This document shows, in pieces, positions 31,201-38,516 of a stretch of 64,000 nucleotides of DNA (its first letter is position 1; each line of letters begins with the position of its first letter). Made by a program: the position numbers and the translations under genes. The DNA is from Deinandra increscens subsp. villosa. Taxonomy: Eukaryota > Streptophyta > Magnoliopsida > Asterales > Asteraceae. Under the pieces are notes generated by a model. That model was not told the DNA's origin, searched no databases, and saw only the letters and a program-made list of their open reading frames with translations. The DNA lies in assembly GCA_039602395.1 (NCBI GenBank), contig JBCNJP010000008.1, positions 19,297,867 to 19,361,866 on the forward strand, written 5' to 3'.

Positions 31201-32229
31201 GAGCAAACTTCTACTTTACCCTCCAACTCTGCTGAAGCTGCCACTGGTTCATCTGTGATGGCTACTCAAGCCGTCCAGAGAAGACCATATCCCGAGGATA
31301 TTTTTGGACCTGAGCCTGATGATAGTCCTGCAAACCCTGGAAGAAACTGGTTGAACATGGCAAGCAGAATTGATCGAAACAGAGGCTTTTATCCATTATC
31401 CCTTGAAGAATATGAATACAAGATAGGGATAAGGCGAATCGCTCCGGAACGGTTAAGATATAATCCTATGGGTCTCCCTCCTCGACCAGAATCACCGTTG
31501 GTTGGTGATAACATACCTGTAAACGTGGTGGATCCAGAGCTTCTGGAACAACCTACTGCTGTGCAACCTTCTGCAGAAACCGGTCCATCAGGTACCACTC
31601 GAACACTGAGTCGAAGAGACAAGGGGAAACAAAAGATGACACCGCAAGAGGAGTTTGAAGATGCAGAGAATAAGCGGAGAGCTAAAGAAGAAGAGTATAG
31701 ATTAGCTCATCAGGCAAGGCAAAAGGAAATTTTGAAGGTGATTGATGATAGAGAAGCAGAAATACTTCGTCAAACCCGACACCTGAATGCCACCATATTG
31801 GGAAACGATTCAATGCCGATGGAGCCAAACTCAAATTTCACTGACCCCTTGATCCAGGTAATTCCCAATGAAACTGGCGATGGTGTACACCCTGATGACC
31901 ACTCTGAGGCTGCAAGATACGTCAGAGCATTGGTAGAGCGTGGCTTATCCTTCCAATATCTCATGACTTTCAACACCTACCAAATTGTTGAGATGTACAC
32001 TGATGAAATGGATATGGAAAAGCTGCTGAAGGAGAACCCTCACTGTAGTCTGAGAGACCCGAAGAAGGCATTTGTGAATCCGTATGCTGACACAGATCAA
32101 GATGTGGACTACGTCCAATTCAATGACGGCTTGACGGAAAAACTTCATCAAATGCATACTAGATATCGGGCACCTCCGGCCGACCCAGATTGTCAACTAC
32201 CCAGCCCTCCTAGTCCCAGATCTATCTAG
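28282..32229 (+). CDS. A 3' ORF, main part (large nuclear-signal protein of unknown function)
   Basis: 1315 codons from ATG 28282, directly after CAG; the upstream GTG is not needed. Residues about 20-230 form the N-terminal domain shared with B, C1 and C2 (ESFWVNAQ, LNWRKMLGFFILTFSPRKT, YNMSRFLLRSMIRNL, FIMYPKFLQAIL). Residues about 290-640 are acidic and serine-rich with PPKKKRK at 391-397, a textbook monopartite nuclear signal. A coiled coil follows (EEMNSEIEILTIQNSHLEAE, about 595-650), then further acidic linkers and a charged helix (EDAENKRRAKEEEYRLAHQA, about 1135). There is no signal peptide or transmembrane helix. It is followed in frame by TAG and 387 more open codons. I recall similar domains in Asteraceae retroelement proteins; the function is not known. 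Confidence 0.85.
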   Translation: MPPRRAGNEPLGYGVAHNQVSVFNREWKHVDAFEQTFQVLEYSNWGYCMLLDLPIYKSIVESFWVNAQKVVNQDGSEHLSSRIQETDVVMTESMIRTALRLDDVDCPDTYTKQQWHESMRNMGYTGPLPIDTNPMVKKPLFPLNWRKMLGFFILTFSPRKTGTDDFKDELAHALHGFVTGTGYNMSRFLLRSMIRNLTPAGRAEKFIMYPKFLQAILNHYYPNLVKAGEKFTPRRTDHDSYRKYLLPGNEGPDAPYFQNLLDTIGDQGHAQYYQNSMSATAAATAQAQPNLNEPAAEADPFAHLELAAVGQNQSPGHQGSEHTDSEEGENESDAGGSEGDSDNNSDGNSDGDAGIATVQSSPEASQHEAEASGSKFEPSQSDSEASDARAPPKKKRKTGADTAGSSRARTQGDEQSQEEPYSTSADSDKVVYEEKHWIVTSYPRPARKKMFYVEHKKRLAEQAKLDAAAHSTSADNEQPVDQECQNVQDEPMPVIAAQTEPATEKMVEAVEANVNKSVATEPVTVEAETEAVTEPVTLPNEPAVSPQKGQMVQTIVTPAAVIATQPEVRTSLVAEAGISEAGPSGVNPYDVHDYEEMNSEIEILTIQNSHLEAELRAANQTILDQAVEIRKLRELLAKVHNDRQQNVPKDGREGDGNTGTSTQAGEQPSTTEPSVQPSSHAPGKESFIPRADEKGPQDSDSDDSDDVDSDFEVDASYGDTFLNNEPCEDEEMQMQIYNSLQYLVPPPENPKLTRFTMAALGTAATSSSGAPLAITAGEIGVAPDIPRSVSLQLQLAPPVQPSQTNPSSALVPAMEDVQHMSVDPAFLDAGRETFKDFYSTVLATDPSCRSIVTVNDENPEEQVLEDISVNPDDLDDAVELGDRLDLLVNRSNPLNFIDLEFAGDEYDEDILDNVKEEEFEEEAEIEMIHLDPVSPLNAVPFVGEQVEMVEHQLALALPSTERDQNVSLDDVTEEQTSTLPSNSAEAATGSSVMATQAVQRRPYPEDIFGPEPDDSPANPGRNWLNMASRIDRNRGFYPLSLEEYEYKIGIRRIAPERLRYNPMGLPPRPESPLVGDNIPVNVVDPELLEQPTAVQPSAETGPSGTTRTLSRRDKGKQKMTPQEEFEDAENKRRAKEEEYRLAHQARQKEILKVIDDREAEILRQTRHLNATILGNDSMPMEPNSNFTDPLIQVIPNETGDGVHPDDHSEAARYVRALVERGLSFQYLMTFNTYQIVEMYTDEMDMEKLLKENPHCSLRDPKKAFVNPYADTDQDVDYVQFNDGLTEKLHQMHTRYRAPPADPDCQLPSPPSPRSI

Positions 32230-33393
32230 GCCAAAGTCAACTCCATGACCAAACGAGAGCTTCGGGACTTCTTAGCAGTCAGGAATGTTGCAAGAAAAGA
32301 CTATATTTTCAAGCGAATGCCCGGACTAAGAAAGATGGCCAAGCAATTCATGGATGATGACGCTGAGACCAGGAACAGAAGAATCAATATGATGGAACAG
32401 GAGAGGGTAGAAAGCCATCGAGTCAAAGATGCTCCCACATTGGTAGACGAATGGAAGGAGATGCTCCCGCACACTAAAGCTATGATGCAGTTCACTGCGC
32501 GTAAGCTCAAGGAGATGCCTTCTACTTCCGAGCATCCTGATGCAATGAAAATACTGGGATGGAAGTATGATCACGAGTTCGGGGCTTTCATCGTTAAAAG
32601 AAGAAACGGGTTCGTTCAATTCTTCGCAACCATCAGAGACCTCATGAAGCTCTTCTCCTGGGAACTTAAAGAATTGAGACGGTTCGACATTGTCAATCAC
32701 TCAAACGCTGAGCTTGCTGTAATAGCTCAGAGTTTAGTGCATTCCACATACCTCAACAGGTATCACAAGCAGACCAGAGAGCAAGAGAAGAAGGAACATG
32801 AACGGTTTGAGAAGAGACGAGCTAAAGTCCCTTACAAGCAGATCTACTCCAACATTGGCAGGAACATAAAGACTAAGAAGATAGAGGGAAATCTGAAGAA
32901 AAACCCAATCAAGGATTGGTACTACAGTGCTCAAACGCATGAGTTAGTGATTGAACGAGAAAATGCAGAACCGATCAGACTCTTTGCTGCCATAGAGCTC
33001 AGGCTGTTACCCATCTGCTACTTGCGTTGGATCTTTTATGGTCGTCTTGAAACTGTTCCACCCAGACTGAAGCCCTATGAGGTAGTTGATGCAAATTACT
33101 TCCTACTGTTCCTTAAATGGTGGAGCTGGGAATGTATTAACACCGGAAGGATGCAAACTGAAAGTCTGAAGAACTTGGAGAGGTGGGAAATAGACAGTCG
33201 CGGGATATGTCATTTGTGTAGAGGACCGGACAGGAAGCTTGAAATGTGGCACTACTCAGATCTGAAGAAATTTGCAAGAAAAGATCTTTGGATGCTGTGG
33301 AAAACCCAGATCTACTGCTATGACCGCAAGTATAACAGGTTGGCGAGAAGATACTGGCGTTTCCTGTTGAAGCTTCTTGGACAGTTAAGATGA
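32230..33393 (+). CDS. A 3' ORF, C-terminal domain after in-frame TAG
   Basis: Continues the preceding frame after TAG 32227-32229 for 387 codons; the first ATG is at 32245. It contains two related motifs: ILGWKYDHEFGAFIVKRRNG (near 32550) and DWYYSAQTHELVIERENAE (near 32915). Both match B's ILCWHYDSEKKLFAV and CWFYDPATHEVVV. Later come YLRWIFYGRLETVPPRLKPY and KLEMWHYSDLKKFARKD. Rich in lysine and arginine. Because B has both halves fused apart from one frameshift, the ancestral protein was probably continuous. Readthrough, or a recent nonsense mutation, explains the TAG. Confidence 0.78.
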   Translation, partial: AKVNSMTKRELRDFLAVRNVARKDYIFKRMPGLRKMAKQFMDDDAETRNRRINMMEQERVESHRVKDAPTLVDEWKEMLPHTKAMMQFTARKLKEMPSTSEHPDAMKILGWKYDHEFGAFIVKRRNGFVQFFATIRDLMKLFSWELKELRRFDIVNHSNAELAVIAQSLVHSTYLNRYHKQTREQEKKEHERFEKRRAKVPYKQIYSNIGRNIKTKKIEGNLKKNPIKDWYYSAQTHELVIERENAEPIRLFAAIELRLLPICYLRWIFYGRLETVPPRLKPYEVVDANYFLLFLKWWSWECINTGRMQTESLKNLERWEIDSRGICHLCRGPDRKLEMWHYSDLKKFARKDLWMLWKTQIYCYDRKYNRLARRYWRFLLKLLGQLR

Positions 33394-33419
33394 TGATGAT
33401 GGAGGTCGTTCGCATTACC

Positions 33420-33433
33420 ACCAAAGGGGGAAT
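33420..33433 (+). promoter_or_regulatory. A polypurine tract
   Basis: ACCAAAGGGGGAAT directly precedes the LTR start TGTTGG, 27 bp after the 3' ORF stop. Confidence 0.88.
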
Positions 33434-34450
33434 TGTTGGAACCTGGAGGTTGGTGATAACGCGAACACACGAACACGAGGACAAGATCAAAGGTAAAGCT
33501 GGAGAACCAACATGTATTTTGCTATTTATGTATTTGAACATTTTGGTTTGTAATAACTTAGTTAATGTTGAACTTTGAATATTTACTTTGAATGTTTGTT
33601 TATTATCTTATGTTGGTTCAGCTTGATTTACATTTTGTGTTGATCTTGTGATTGTATGTCTGTTTGGTTGTTCAACACTTAGAATATTTTCATGCTTAAG
33701 TTGTACTTAACGATCAGGCCAAACTACTCTTAACGATCTGACCCTAGTTGTGCTTAACGATCTGCCTGACAAAGGTCTTAACGACTTGAGTACATTGGCC
33801 TTAACGACTTGCATGTGAAATATGTTTAACGATCTGACATTGTTCATCTTAACGACCTGCCTCCTCATGACTAGTAACGATCTGCCTCTCTAACGACCTG
33901 CCTCACATGTCTTAACGACTTGCCCTGATCATTTAGCCTTAACGACCTGAAGAACCAATCTATCGATCTGGTGAAACCTTAACGACTTGCCTATGATATG
34001 CTTAATGACCTGGCTAGTCTGAAGGAGCCTTAACGATCAGATACAATTGTTCTTAATGACCTGGCTATGTGATCACAATGTGGCTAACGATCTGATCTGT
34101 GTATCTTAACAATCAGCCCCTTGTGGTTAACGATCTGACAATAAGTGTTAGACGAATTTAATGATTCCTTGATGTGATGTGTGATTCTCCTTGTATTCTG
34201 TGCATAGACACTTGTGCTCCTCATAGGGTATATATAGGAATTCTTAGGAAACCCTAAACAAGCCTTGAGAGAACCTCCTGAGGAGCACTGTGTGTTTGTG
34301 TGTGTGCTCTTGGTGTTCTTGAGTTTCAGAGATTTCTTCAACAATGGCAAGGCAATGTTGCTGATCCAACCAAGGATGATCATCACACGTGATTTCCGCA
34401 CTCGTGTGATGAATCAAATGATGATCTATGGCTTGAAATCGGTCTTGACA
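33434..34450 (+). repeat. A 3' LTR (1017 bp)
   Basis: Begins TGTTGGAACC after the PPT and ends GGTCTTGACA. It has TATATATA at 34229-34236. The U5 half, with TTGGTGTTCTTGAGTTTCAG and a GATTTCCGCACTCGTGTGAT block, aligns with the LTR of F. The 5' partner is left of the window. Gypsy LTR sequence starts immediately at 34451. Confidence 0.85.
33705..34135 (+). repeat. A LTR U3 array of CTTAACGAYCTG words
   Basis: About 19 copies of CTTAACGATCTG, CTTAACGACCTG, CTTAACGACTTG and similar lie in one orientation, separated by 4-20 bp of unrelated sequence. They end about 90 bp upstream of the TATA box. Same word as the array at 25160-25750. Confidence 0.85.
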
Positions 34451-35334
34451 ATTTTATGTGGTTATTTAAGGCTGATGTTTTTATAAACGTTATGCGCTAA
34501 ACATTTGTCGATATATATTCATGCATTCATTGTCAAGAAAACCCCTATTAACCCCGTTAGTCTCGTTAACCTTTCCTAAACATTGAGGGGCCTAATATGA
34601 AATTCCTAGAACTTGCCTTTAATTAACTAAACTTGGGGGACTACACCTTTCATTTTCAAAACCTAAATTTCTTGTTATGCAAAGTTGGGAGGGGCCAGTT
34701 CTGCCAAATCTTGAATGTCGGTTTGAGGGGAATGCATGTAACCATCAATCAGTAAATGGTGGATTCCGAGCGTCGTCGTTTCCTTTCCGGTTACTACACT
34801 AGTTAATCGAAACCTCTAATGGGTTAATCACAACAAATCATTTCAGTTCATCCTATCCTACCCTCATAAAACACTTGAACAACAATAATCCCCGAGCTCC
34901 GGTGAACCCCCGAGAACCAAAGAACCATCGGCGACACACCCCCTTCCGGTTCCGATCCCGTCATCACTAACACAGCACCGTCCAACCGTCGGTGAACTCC
35001 TGCTTGACCGACCCTTTCTACCATTAAAGAGCATCACCGGAGAGGTCTGAGTTTGATCGTCGTTACCATCTCGATCACAGGTCCGAGCTCCGACGTACAC
35101 CATGATCTCAACGGACAAACTATTTCACATATACACACAAGTTGTACTCACGCCAAAGAACACAAGGTAATGGTTTAAGTTTTCGTTTTCGATCCTGCCT
35201 GTAAAACTCGGGTCGTAAGGTTTGGGAACGAAAATGGCGGATTGTTGTTTTAGGGTTGTTTAGTGGGGATGATGAACATTGGTCACTTGTTAAATACCAT
35301 TTGAAATGGTTTAACATTACTAAAGTAATTTCTG

Positions 35335-35412
35335 CCCCAGTGGTTAAGGCACGTTGGTTCTGTTCCAGCGGTCTCTTGTTAGATCCCCGTTCAGCGCAAC
35401 TGTTTTTATTTC
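35335..35412 (+). other. tRNA-like module 1 in K1 LTR
   Basis: An A-box-like TGGTTAAGGCA (35341-35351), a weak B-box-like TTGTTAGATCC (35377-35387) and TTTTT at 35403-35407 resemble a degenerate tRNA-derived Pol III unit. It does not form a full cloverleaf by eye. Confidence 0.42.
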
Positions 35413-35492
35413 TTTTTCTAAACCCTGGTTTCCTTGTTCACTGAGTAAACAAAATTAATTCCTTCTAATTCATTGACCAATCATCAGTTTAG

Positions 35493-35565
35493 TTGAGTGG
35501 CTCTGCGCTGGATATTTGAACGAGAGGTCACAGGTTCAAATCCGGTGACATCCAATTTTTAGCCT
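35493..35565 (+). other. tRNA-like module 2 in K1 LTR
   Basis: A-box-like TGGCTCTGCGCTGG (35498-35511), B-box GGTTCAAATCC (35533-35543, a close match to GGTTCGANTCC), then TTTTT at 35556-35560. The spacing is tRNA-like. It is not a functional tRNA gene, because the acceptor and anticodon arms are not convincing. Confidence 0.5.
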
Positions 35566-35805
35566 CTTAATTTTTATTATTTGTTTCATGACCTTGCATG
35601 ACCCTAAACCCATCAATGATCGTTCCCCCATATTATTTTGGACCCGTAGAAACCCTCGTAGACATCACTACCTTTGTTTTTATCTCGTTAGTTCATATAA
35701 TATGATTATTATATAAAATATTGGTTTTTTTTACAAGAATTATAAAGGATGTGTATTTGGAGAAAAATATAAAAGTATATGTATACGAATAATATATCTT
35801 GGTCG

Positions 35806-36147
35806 TATTTCGCAATATAAACATTTTATAATTTCGGATATATATATATATATAAACATATTTTAACTACTCGATTTTATAAAGATATAATAAATATCTT
35901 TTGATTCGCATTTTGACGAGCCTTATGATTTCGGCTAAACGCTATTTACAACTTGATTTGGTTAAACGATTTTGTCTCGTGTCGAGTTGGAAATTCTCAC
36001 ACACGTCACATTGGAATTTATTCATTAGGTATTTCGCATTTGTCTCGTGTCGATTTTGTCTCGCATTTTGTCTCGCATTTTGTCTCGTATTTCGCAATAT
36101 AAACATTTTATAATTTCGGATATATATATATATATATATATAAACAC
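35806..36147 (+). repeat. K1 internal direct repeat and TTTTGTCTCGCA microrepeat
   Basis: A block of about 55 bp (CGTATTTCGCAATATAAAC through a TA run) at 35806-35859 recurs at 36089-36147. Just before the second copy, TTTTGTCTCGCA is repeated three times (about 36055-36090). The two TA runs differ in length. Confidence 0.75.
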
Positions 36148-37093
36148 AAACTTATGTATATATGCTCGATTAGGTGATCGATTGTTTCTGCAAGACCCGT
36201 TGTTTGCTAATTGCTGTGTTACTTACCTGGAATTGTTGTGCACCCTACGGTGAGTTACACAACCTTTTACGTTACGTCCGGGTTTGGACGATAACACGCA
36301 AACACGTTACACCCGGGTTAGGGTGATAACACAACAACTTTTATGTATGATTAAAGTAGAAATCCTGTATATATCACATGTTCACGTAAAATGCTTTATT
36401 TTTCAAGTCCTTACTTATCGAACCGTTAATAGCATATAGCGAGGGGATATTGGGTAGTACTAATGGGGTCTGACAAACCCCACTCAGCGGGCACGAGATG
36501 CACCACCCGACTGGCGGTCGGACTGAGGACTATGTCAGCCTAACTTACCGTGATCGAGTAGACACGTGGAAGGCAAAACACGTAAGGAATTATTCCTACA
36601 ACTAACTGGTCAGCTTCGGTTGCGAATGTTTTAGTCACATGAACTTAGGCTCGCTACCTACGATATGGATTGTACTTGTAATATACATACTTACATACGA
36701 ATAAAGACTGTCGTATTCGTACTGCATATTTATACTAGTTATACTTATGTGCTTATGTGAACTCACCAACCTTTTGGTTTACACTTTCTTTCAAACATGT
36801 TTCTCTCAGGTTGTAGGTGTTCGAGTATCACGAGTATGCATGCATGAGCCCTTAAAACCCTGTCATGGTTTTCTATACAAGTTACGTTATTTCAAATAAC
36901 AATGTTTCATGTAAATATTAAATCTTATGTGTATGCTTCCACATTCTGTAGAACTATGAATTTATATTATAATTTAACACAATGAAAATCTTTTGATATT
37001 TAATGGTTGTTTGGTGTAATTAATGGACTGGGATCCTGGTTTGCTCACACCTCACACGATAAAACTCCGTTAGTGGAAATTTGGGGGTGTGAC

Positions 37094-37908
37094 ACCAACC
37101 ATCAATAAACCTTCACCAGAATGATGAGGTTCCTACAAACATGCGCCATTGGTTTTGCCCTCACCCAAAACACTGCCATCAGATATGAATTTCTAACGGT
37201 ATTCTGGGACAACGTCAGGTCTGACCCAAACTCACCTGGGAGTCCAATCAGAACACGGGTGAACCATCTCACATTTGCACTCACTGAAGGCTCCATATGC
37301 TCAGCTCTTAACTTAAATGACAAAGATGGGGCATTCACTTCAACAGAACCCAAGTCATTGAAACATTCATTGACATCCGGTATGCTGGAGAATTCTTGGG
37401 AGAACAAGCCAACATATTCCATCTTCCCCCTATCTGGCAATTCTTCTTCTCACAAATCCAACTTTGCTTCTCCCCTCGAGTCAATAACCATCATCTCGCT
37501 GACCATGACACTCTAATGGTGATGCATGCTCTGATTCAGGGACTAAACATGAATTTTTCTCACCACCTGCTACAGAACATGAAAAAACAACTGCTTCATT
37601 CCTGTAGAAGAGAGAGTAATTCTGTATCTCAGATTTGTGATAAGAATGATATGCCAAGCTAAACAATGGCAGGGTTCCCTCGTGGTTATGACACTCAACT
37701 TCTACCCTCTCAAAGAAGTCTTGGTCTTCATCTCACTGGTCTTCCAAACGTCGAAATAGAGGAAGAAGAAGATAATCTAAGACCTATCTCTCACATCCAC
37801 ATCTCTCTTCAACTTGAAGCCAGAGCACATCCACCTGTTCCTACTAGAATAATTAGATCGTGTACCTGTAGAACTGCATGCACCCACTTAAATCTTCCAT
37901 CTAAGTAG
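37094..37908 (+). pseudogene. C1: decayed N-terminal domain of a 3' ORF
   Basis: Two frames (37121-37516 and 37396-37662) carry TVFWDNVR, IRTRVNHLTFALTEGSICSA, PIWQFFFSQIQLCFSPR and MNFSHHLLQNMKKQL in the order of A's N-terminal domain, with at least one frameshift near 37400-37450 and another near 37600. A later frame (from 37666) has an acidic EIEEEED patch. There is no coiled coil or C-terminal domain. It starts abruptly at the K1 boundary, so it is a truncated fragment. Confidence 0.68.
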
Positions 37909-38516
37909 TTCTGTACTCGGTATTTTCATTCTATAAAAACCGTTGAAATGTGAAATCTTTTGGAAGTTGTCAAAAAAGACTCAGTTTATGTTGTTCTAGG
38001 ACATCCTAACCAAAAATCATAAGAGTTCCATATATCTTTTTTAAAAAAGGGAGTAGGACAAGCTTTACAGAACTATTTCAGAATTCCGAAGTAGTTCTGC
38101 ACACACACATAAATTCTAAAAACCTTCAAAAAATCAAAAGAAAACATCTTCATAAAAGGCACACACACACACACACCAAAAAGGGGGTTTGGATTGAGGG
38201 GAAAGAAGAAGAAAGATGAAAAGGAAGCAACAATCTCTGGTGAGAAATCCACCTCAAAATTTTCAAGGATTGAAAACTGATCTCTCACAAAAGATCACTA
38301 ATAAATCCTGAACTTTAATGAAGGTGATAAAATTCCTAATGAAAAGGAACGGTAACTTTTTCGGTTACAAAGAATTCATTGACCCAACGGATATCTATTT
38401 CACCACCCAATTTATCCAATCAGTGAGATCCTCACTCACTCTCCAAATCATACACTGTTCCTAAACCATCATCTTCACCAAGCAGAGCATCCTCTCATAT
38501 AATCAAAGAACTCAAA
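37909..38516 (+). promoter_or_regulatory. C2 upstream region with AGTAGTTCTG hairpin words
   Basis: Contains CTATAAAAAC (near 37932), CAGAACTATTTCAGAATTCC (near 38068) followed by GAAGTAGTTCTG, and AAGTAGTTCTGTAC near 37902. The inverted pair CAGAACTA/TAGTTCTG recurs in C2's LTR (41700-41742). An AC run lies at 38158-38176. No ORF. It is interpreted as the internal promoter of C2 by analogy with A. Confidence 0.45.

Larger units (their letters stand above)
7439..34450 (+). mobile_element. Element A: large SIRE-like copia element interrupted by F, G and T
   Basis: The visible parts on the plus strand are the INT-RT linker through RNaseH (7441-9440), the post-pol region (9441-9452, 19453-19729, 23659-28281), a large 3' ORF (28282-33393), a PPT (33420-33433) and the 3' LTR (33434-34450). 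The continuity of A across G and T is shown by their target duplications (CTTGC and AAAAT). Gag, integrase and the 5' LTR must lie left of the window, beyond F. After removal of the insertions, about 10 kb separates RNaseH from the PPT, which is unusually long for a copia element. Confidence 0.85.
34451..37093 (+). repeat. K1: Tekay-like gypsy LTR remnant (3' part)
   Basis: Ends GGGGGTGTGACA at 37093 like K2's LTR (57924-57938). It shares ordered blocks with it: GTTAACCTTTCC/GTTAACCTGGAGGGG near 34570 and 55600, GTGAACTCACCAACCTTT near 36758 and 57594, and GATCCTGGTTTG near 37031 and 57875. No PBS follows, and the 5' end is missing at the A boundary. It is either a solo LTR or a target into which A inserted. 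It includes two tRNA-like modules and an internal duplication, listed separately. Confidence 0.78.

Noticed and set aside
28282..33393. Single-copy host gene
   Set aside because: It lies between the element's RNaseH and its PPT/LTR, has homologues in other elements of the window, and uses the LTR's own promoter word. It is better explained as an element-encoded ORF.
28282..33393. Retroviral-type envelope protein
   Set aside because: No signal peptide, furin-like site or transmembrane helix is visible, and a nuclear signal and coiled coils are present.
35493..35565. Functional tRNA gene
   Set aside because: A-box, B-box and T run are present, but no 7-bp acceptor stem or sensible anticodon loop can be formed by eye. 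Reported only as tRNA-like.
38158..38176. (AC)n run as a meaningful element
   Set aside because: Ordinary short microsatellite with no conserved context.
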